Positions 7,004 to 11,415 of a stretch of 11,415 nucleotides of DNA are shown one piece after another. Origin of the DNA: Stephanodiscus triporus (Eukaryota > Bacillariophyta > Thalassiosirophyceae > Thalassiosirales > Thalassiosiraceae); contig JALLAZ010000890.1 in NCBI GenBank assembly GCA_036939755.1, positions 1 through 11,415 on the forward strand, in the 5' to 3' direction. Both the position numbers and the translations under genes were made by a program. Each line of letters starts with the position of its first letter. The stretch's first letter is position 1. A model generated the notes under the pieces. The model was not told the origin of the DNA, ran no database searches, and saw only the letters and a program-made list of their open reading frames with translations.

Positions 7004-8769
7004 TTATCCATCCTCAGGCCGAATGATTCTCAGTGATCTTCGTTCCTCCATGGCAATAATATTCGACGATGCCTTTTTCACTCCATCCCTTGATATTTCT
7101 TCTTCGGCATCAAACTCACCAACAGCAATCTCTGTGTCACTATCGTGGTCAAATGCAGAAATCTCTTTTGCAGAGGGGAGCGAAATCCTCTGATTGAACG
7201 GTCTTATTCCGGTGGCACCTTGACTCATCGGTCGGCGATTTTGAAGTTTGCTGTGAGACGATGATCGCACCAACTCCGTAATCTTTGAGTCTTGTATATT
7301 GTGATGCATCTGCAGCTCACTATCTTCAGTTTTTGTGAGAACATCAACCAACAGATCTCCACTGGATCGAATGACATTGGGCAATTGGTCTTCCGTCAAA
7401 GCCCCTTGACCCACATCGAATTCACTACCGTGAAGACTTGTGAATTTATCTCGAAGATGTTCAACTCCAGCTTTGATAGACAATATCAAAAACGCTATGC
7501 AATCCAAACGGCTTTTTGTCCTCTCGGACAAGCTGGTTCTGTGAATGATGCGTAATGTGTTTGTAGGTTGTCTGTATATAAAATGAATAATAGAAAGTTC
7601 CATCCCCGTGGGAAACGTACTTACCTAAAGTATAGTAACTGGTGTTGTTCATCTATCGTTTTGGCGCTATTGGATGAACCCGGCACACAGCTGTGTTTTA
7701 GCTTGTCCACTTCCTGCGCCAGGAATTCCTTTAAACGTTTCAGATCTTCCGTTTTCGATTGATTTTGCGCTGTGAGCGAGTTCAGATTATCTGTCGTCGA
7801 TTCTTGCCCTACAACTTTTCGTATCACATTATCGACATTGCTCACACCGGTGGCATCCTTGATTTTTCGGAAGGCAGCTTCATACACATTTAATGCAAGC
7901 TCTTGATCTGCTATCTGCAATTTGGACTTTCTACCGCCGATTGGTACTGGAGAGGCCATTGACTCAGTATCAGTGTCATCAGCAGTACCGAGGGCTTTTC
8001 TTCTCTCCTCGTCACTTCTGTCATGCTTCTTGATTAGTTGCTTACGAATCTTTACCTGCTGTTGAAGTTCGCGGATCTCACGTGAGCGTCTATTTTTGCC
8101 ATCCTCCAATGCCAATTTGGCTTTCTGTAAAGTTTGCTGTGCAATCTCCCTGGCGTGGCTCGCATCGGCAGAAAGGAGCGCCAAATCCTCTAGGTCCCGA
8201 TGCTTTGATTCCAAAGTTCGCTCTATAGCTGTTAATTGGTTATCGAAGCTCACTTTTTCATCCTCGAGCCGCTTTACAATATGCTCATAAGTGCTACAGA
8301 TACTTTGAGCTTCATTATATTGTATCATGGCTTTGTCGAGTCTGTTTTCCAACGACCTTATTTGCCTCGACAGCGGCCCTTCATCTTGATTCGGTCGTTG
8401 TTCTTCCAGAAGACATATTTTAGCTTCATCCGTCAACTTATTGAGCTTGGCGCCGAGCTTCACGACGGCAGATTTTTGTGCATCGTACTCGTTGCGTTTC
8501 TGCAGGACCAACTTCTTCAGACCGTCCACATCCCTGTGATTTCCATCATTATCTAATGCCGCACTCTTCTGCAGACTCGAGAGTCTCATCCGAAGTTTCG
8601 TGTTGTCCTCTTTGAGAGATCGGACTTCGTTTTCATTCGCCATTTTGTTCGCCTCCAACTTGTCAATATTTGCCCTTCGATCTTGCTGAAGCAGCAGCAT
8701 TCGCTCACGGAGGTCATCGACCTGCCTGTCGACAACGTCGAGATGGGACTTTCGGCCATCGTGGCTCAT
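7004..8769 (-). CDS. ODAD3: Outer dynein arm docking complex subunit 3-like coiled-coil protein (CCDC151/ODA10 family, two exons)
   Basis: Exons 8769-7625 and 7538-7004 give 559 aa, close to the roughly 600 aa of animal CCDC151. The family helps attach outer dynein arms to axonemal doublet microtubules. Nearly all of residues 10-250 is heptad-like coiled coil. Conserved blocks are SRQIRSLENRLDKA (134-147), YNEAQSICSTYEHIVKRL (151-168), FDNQLTAIERTL (175-186) and SHAREIAQQ (204-212). YEAAFRKIKDATGV (296-309) is a block shared with the related CCDC114/CCDC63 docking proteins, and IKAGVEHL lies in exon 2. The tail is acidic, ending RPEDG. Start 8769 is the first ATG of the frame; upstream in-frame codons lack one. 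It is convergent with the cyclase gene. Family membership rests on remembered motifs, not on a search; a CCDC114/CCDC63 relative is the main alternative. Confidence 0.82.
7539..7624 (-). other. ODAD3-like gene intron (86 nt, phase 2)
   Basis: Reading the minus strand, the donor is TTTAG|GTAAGT (first intron base 7624) and the preferred acceptor TTCACAG|A (last intron base 7539). Unspliced, the frame stops at once (AGG TAA). Two other acceptors keep the frame: TATACAG ending at 7572 (intron 53 nt, adding 11 aa) and an AG six bases downstream of the preferred one. The 86-nt choice best fits the other introns in the window. Confidence 0.75.
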
Positions 8770-9113
8770 GCTGTGCTTATTTCTTTGCACTGAAGTCTTA
8801 GAAACTGGAACCGAGTTGTTGTTAATTATTGCAACCTCCCCAAAACAAACGTGCAACGCTTTTAAAATTATTTCGTGTTTTGGCCCGCGAGTTCAGCAGG
8901 CAACACAAGCGAACACTGCCGCGCATGGCGGCAATGTAATAAATATCTTGATAAGAAAAGATTTTATAACACAGAACTGGTTAACTGATGGATGAGTTAA
9001 CGTATCGCCGATGGAAAGAGGGGAATTCTTGTCACCCTTCACGCACCAATTTCCGAGCACGTATTTGTCTTGGGAAACACAGGCACGATATCTCACAAAA
9101 AATCGAACACGAC
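8770..9113. other. Intergenic region between BolA1 and ODAD3-like genes
   Basis: This 344-bp spacer must hold the 3' end of the BolA gene and the promoter and leader of the coiled-coil gene, both on the minus strand. Two short hairpins are visible: GTTAACT (8980-8986) with AGTTAAC (8995-9001), loop 8; and TGCCGC (8917-8922) with GCGGCA (8928-8933), loop 5. No coding sequence is apparent. Confidence 0.65.
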
Positions 9114-9678
9114 TCAGATGGAGGCGTTGTCCTTTTTCGGCAAAGATCCGTCCCCTCCCCTACAATTCGGCGACGGCCCAACAACCTCGCCCTTATCCAC
9201 CCTCTCTCGCCACTTTTCCGGAGTCATCGCAACGATGCTCAGGGCGTGCACCGGCCCGTCCGCGGCGACCTCTTCCTTCAACGCGTCGTTGACGAGCCTG
9301 TGTCGTGATATTGGCGTGCGCGCGTCCCCGAACCTCTCGGAGATGACAACGACCTTGAAGTGGGTTTCGGAACCGGGCGGACTGCGCAATGCGCGTCAAA
9401 TGTCGTCGTTTCCGACCCAACGGCCATGCTCGACGGGGTAAGATGGCCGATGATCAAAGCGCAAAAATAGCAAAAATAATATCGTCATACGAGCGGGCAA
9501 TAGTCGCTACTCACACATTGTGCATATGAGACTCGTTCCGGACCTCCAAATGCGTCGGGGAGAATGCGGCGTTCAATTTCGCCTCGATGGCCGCGCCGAC
9601 GGGTCCCCTGACGCCCGTCGTCGTCATGATGGAGCGCAAAGACGATGTGAGCGGACTCCGGAGTATATTTGGTAGCAT
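9114..9678 (-). CDS. BOLA1: BolA family protein, BOLA1-type, probably mitochondrial (two exons)
   Basis: Exons 9678-9515 and 9381-9114 encode 143 aa. BolA proteins pair with monothiol glutaredoxins through a shared [2Fe-2S] cluster and act in iron-sulfur supply. Residues 1-22 (MLPNILRSPLTSSLRSIM...) lack acids and carry Arg and Ser, like a mitochondrial presequence. The BolA fold follows: GPVGAAIEAKL, HLEVRNES, the H51/H53 loop, PPGSETHFKVVVISERF (56-72), the signature RHRLVNDAL (81-89) and VHALSIVAMTPEKW (99-112). The tail SPNCRGGDGS echoes the SPPC ending of animal BOLA1. The PPGSETHF motif and loop histidines favour BOLA1 over BOLA2 or BOLA3. A second ATG at residue 18 could yield an untargeted form. 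The gene runs in the same direction as the ODAD3-like gene, 344 bp away. Confidence 0.93.
9382..9514 (-). other. BolA1 intron (133 nt, phase 2)
   Basis: On the minus strand the donor is AATGT|GTGAGT (first intron base 9514) and the acceptor TTGCGCAG|T (last intron base 9382). Joining gives HNV-PPGSETHF, the expected BolA sequence with no gap. Unspliced RNA meets TGA directly (GTG TGA). Confidence 0.92.
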
Positions 9679-9815
9679 AATATTAATCTTGAGAAGGACA
9701 CGCTCGCGTGCCCAGAGAAAAGTTGACAAGGGTGTCGGGAAAAGCGCTCGGAACGTGGACCGACGACGTTTACGTAGATACCTACCCACCACCTCCCAAC
9801 GCTCATTTTGGCTTT

Positions 9816-9855
9816 TTTGGCGGGAGAAGAGAATGGACAAAAAATGTTCCCGCCA
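9816..9855. promoter_or_regulatory. Inverted pair of E2F-like sites
   Basis: TTTGGCGGGA (9816-9825) and TTCCCGCCA (9847-9855) match the E2F/DP consensus core in opposite orientations, 21 bases apart and about 140-180 bases upstream of the BolA1 start. This would suggest cell-cycle-linked transcription if the local E2F has the conserved specificity. Short motifs occur by chance, so the call is tentative. Confidence 0.35.
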
Positions 9856-9946
9856 CCGCACAGAAACCTTTTTTTACTAGCGTTAACATCCAAATCGAGC
9901 GCCCGGACAATGGAAACGTTCCCATCGCTCAAGAAATCTCTGACGC

Positions 9947-10015
9947 TTGGTGACCTAAAATTGATGGGGGCCTTGTTACACCCTGACGAAAGGGCATTCC
10001 ATTTTAGGTCACCAA
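9947..10015. repeat. Inverted repeat with 15-bp perfect arms
   Basis: TTGGTGACCTAAAAT (9947-9961) and its exact complement ATTTTAGGTCACCAA (10001-10015) flank 39 bases. The arms sit 313 bases beyond the stop of the 71-aa gene and 269 bases upstream of the BolA1 start. It could be a very small foldback element, an RNA hairpin or a binding site. Confidence 0.85.
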
Positions 10016-10328
10016 TCCTTGTCATGTCATTGAGCTCCGAGTCCCTTTTGGACCACATTCAGATACACTTGTTTTAATTATTATGTAGAGACTACATAGG
10101 AATCTATACAACTGTCATCGAAGAAAAAATATCAACATGGTTTCCTCCGCCGACAATAGTGGCATCCCATCACTGTCCGCCCCAGTTCCGCTGCACGGAA
10201 ATGACTGCCAAAGACCCATAGAACAGTCGCCGGCATTTTTTGCTAGCGGAAATTGATCACCGGGCCTCATGGTGGCCGTGGGATGACGGCGGCCGCCATG
10301 GTTGGGGTGTGTTTTTTCTAGCTTCCAC

Positions 10329-10544
10329 CTAGGTTATTCCGTGCCAGATGTTCCACAACCCCAAAACCAAAATCACCCCAAAACCAACCGCTATCTGACC
10401 AAATATCTCCGCCAATAAGTTGGATGGGGACGTTTGAAGGACCCATCCTGTGCGCATGTATGGTCGGAAGACCTCTGAGCTGTATGAATGAATGAATTCA
10501 TTCATCTTGGGGTCGGCGGCTCCTGGTGAAGCATAGTAAACCAT
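10329..10544 (-). CDS. Small single-pass membrane protein, family not recognised
   Basis: This 71-aa frame begins in a strong context (TCAACCATGG on the minus strand), like the transposase start. Residues 1-35 are polar (MVYYASPGAADPKMNEF, then a Ser/Tyr/Arg-containing stretch). About 44-67 is a clear membrane helix (LLAEIFGQIAVGFGVILVLG), followed by LWNIWHGIT. Short single-helix proteins with aromatic ends are common among mitochondrial respiratory-chain accessory subunits, and that is the best guess, but I recognise no family. No intron is needed. The downstream neighbour, BolA1, lies 650 bases away on the same strand. It may instead be an exon of a larger gene or a chance frame; the hydrophobic helix and start context favour a real gene. 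Confidence 0.5.
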   Translation of the reverse strand: MVYYASPGAADPKMNEFIHSYSSEVFRPYMRTGWVLQTSPSNLLAEIFGQIAVGFGVILVLGLWNIWHGIT

Positions 10545-11040
10545 GGTTGAGTTGTGTTTGTGGGCTATCTATTGTACTTTTACGAAAAAGATTGTTTAGC
10601 GAATAGTGTAAGTTAGTAGTGAAAAAATAAGCAATCTACATACCCAGAGATAGGCCGACCTACGTTTTTGGGAGGTGGTGGGGCATTGGGAAGAAGTATC
10701 CTCCTCACAAGACCAACAAATTGATCTGGCAAATTAAATTTTTTCTTAGATATTCGTACTGGATCTCAGATGTAGTTTAAGTTTTCTTGTAACATTTAAT
10801 TTTTCTTGTAACATTTTAATTTTTCTTGAAACATTTTAATTCTTTGAAAAACGTTTTAGTTTTGAGTACGAATTGGTTTTTATTGTAGTAGTAAGTTTAA
10901 TGTTACTAAAATTATTTAATTTTGATTGTTAAATTTATTTTTGTCTATAACATTTTACTGTTTCTATTTGTCCTAACATTGATTATATATTACCTAACAA
11001 AGATCTGCACACACCGACCATGCTTTTCATCCTTACTCTC
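10545..11040. other. AT-rich spacer
   Basis: No gene is seen in these 496 bases. Base composition shifts to strongly AT-rich from about 10730. The part next to 10544 should be the promoter and leader of the 71-aa gene. A degenerate 20-bp tandem repeat lies at 10782-10860. Confidence 0.7.
10782..10860 (+). repeat. 20-bp tandem repeat, about four copies
   Basis: Units TTTTCTTGTAACATTTAAT (10782-10800), TTTTCTTGTAACATTTTAAT (10801-10820) and TTTTCTTGAAACATTTTAAT (10821-10840) are near identical. A fourth unit (10841-10860) is degraded. This is an AT-rich minisatellite. Confidence 0.9.
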
Positions 11041-11220
11041 CTAACTCTTATGTCTCTTGGATCTCCTCTCTGTAACGACTTCTTTGTCCTTCTCCTCCTC
11101 CTCCTCATCTCCGATCTCTCCTGCACTGTCCTTGTTGTCGTCTTCCAATTGTGAAGTGCATCTCGATTTGGCTGAATTGACAAGCACCGACGTAAGAGCT
11201 GGGCGAGAACGCGCACTCGT
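11041..11220 (-). CDS. Possible 3'-terminal exon of a gene entering from the right edge
   Basis: On the minus strand, an acceptor-like GAGTTAG|A at 11221/11220 opens a frame of 59 residues ending at TAG (11043-11041). It reads TSARSRPALTSVLVNSAKSR, then a Ser/Asp stretch, GDEEEEEKDKE and a basic RRSKRHKS end. Alternating acidic and basic low-complexity tails are common in nuclear proteins. The preceding intron-like sequence is T-rich. I recognise no family, and the rest of the gene would lie outside the window. A CTC-rich simple tract on the plus strand could produce the acidic run by chance. Confidence 0.25.
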   Translation of the reverse strand, partial: TSARSRPALTSVLVNSAKSRCTSQLEDDNKDSAGEIGDEEEEEKDKEVVTERRSKRHKS

Positions 11221-11415
11221 CTAACTCACGGCGGAGCAAAAGATTCAAGAAAATTTTATTATTTTCATCTGCCACATTCTAGCACTCCGTTTGGATCCAC
11301 AGTTGCCTTGCATCACGTTTGGCACACATGCCACGTCTCCCTCCCCCGGTCATCAGAAACTGTTTTATGTCCCATCTGATGGGGCATATCAGATCGCATT
11401 TTTATGCCCCTGAGG
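11221..11415. other. Right edge, no gene recognised
   Basis: No coding frame stands out. ATCTGAT (11374-11380) pairs with ATCAGAT (11388-11394), and the intervening GGGGCAT (11381-11387) pairs with ATGCCCC (11403-11409), so two mutually exclusive hairpins are possible. Confidence 0.5.

Larger units (their letters stand above)
9679..10328. other. Intergenic region upstream of BolA1
   Basis: I find no convincing gene in these 650 bases. They hold a pair of E2F-like motifs (9816-9855), a long perfect inverted repeat (9947-10015) and a GC-rich hairpin: CATGGTGGCCG (10268-10278) with CGGCCGCCATG (10290-10300), one G-U pair. A 39-codon plus-strand ORF (10137-10256) starts in a fair context but matches nothing I know. 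Confidence 0.55.

Noticed and set aside
8770..8856. N-terminal extension of the docking protein from a TTG at 8856
   Set aside because: There is no ATG in this part of the frame; the first is at 8769, and the extension has no coiled-coil character.
9070..9441. 123-aa plus-strand frame
   Set aside because: It is antisense to the second BolA1 exon and shows no recognisable motif.
9624..10058. 144-aa minus-strand frame
   Set aside because: It overlaps the BolA1 exon in another frame, has a low-complexity mixed composition and crosses the 9947-10015 inverted repeat.
10137..10256. 39-aa plus-strand ORF
   Set aside because: It is short, shows no motif or clear splice partner, and is mentioned only in the intergenic entry.
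11080..11110. CTC-rich tract as a microsatellite
   Set aside because: It has only a few imperfect triplet copies and is too short to list as a separate repeat.
1..11415. CRISPR arrays, rRNA, tRNA, bacterial promoters or operons
   Set aside because: No regularly spaced repeats, no tRNA cloverleaf or rRNA core was noticed, and the introns show a eukaryotic nuclear locus.

Overview
This is nuclear DNA of a unicellular eukaryote. The genes have spliceosomal introns of about 80-130 bases with GT..AG ends, strong ATG contexts, and eukaryote-only families: a piggyBac-type DDE transposase, a membrane-anchored class III nucleotide cyclase, an outer-dynein-arm docking protein and a mitochondrial BolA1. 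The docking protein implies that the organism makes a motile flagellum at some life stage. The mix would fit a flagellate protist, possibly a stramenopile alga, but no sequence in the window fixes the lineage.

Layout. Bases 197-3994 form an apparently complete piggyBac-like transposon of about 3.8 kb. It is bounded by TTAA on both sides, has imperfect terminal inverted repeats of about 135 bp, and carries one uninterrupted 929-aa transposase (469-3258). The transposase has all the catalytic aspartates, a C-terminal zinc-binding cysteine cluster and an unusual SAP-like segment near its N terminus. The first 196 bases look like the remains of a related element end plus a long quasi-palindrome. 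The transposon's right end lies only 240 bases upstream of the next start codon.

Bases 4235-6729 (+) encode a two-exon cyclase with one N-terminal membrane helix, two tandem acidic repeats of about 97 aa, a GAF domain and a class III cyclase domain. It faces, tail to tail across 274 bases, a two-exon minus-strand gene (8769 to 7004) for an ODAD3/CCDC151/ODA10-like coiled-coil protein. A minus-strand two-exon mitochondrial BolA1 follows (9678 to 9114), then a short single-pass membrane protein of unknown family (10544 to 10329). The last 900 bases are AT-rich, with a small tandem repeat and one possible terminal exon of a gene running in from the right edge.

The genes are not an operon. A possible functional link is that cyclic-nucleotide signalling and outer dynein arms both control flagellar motility, but adjacency alone does not show it. 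All three introns put a stop codon in frame soon after the donor site, so unspliced transcripts would encode truncated proteins.
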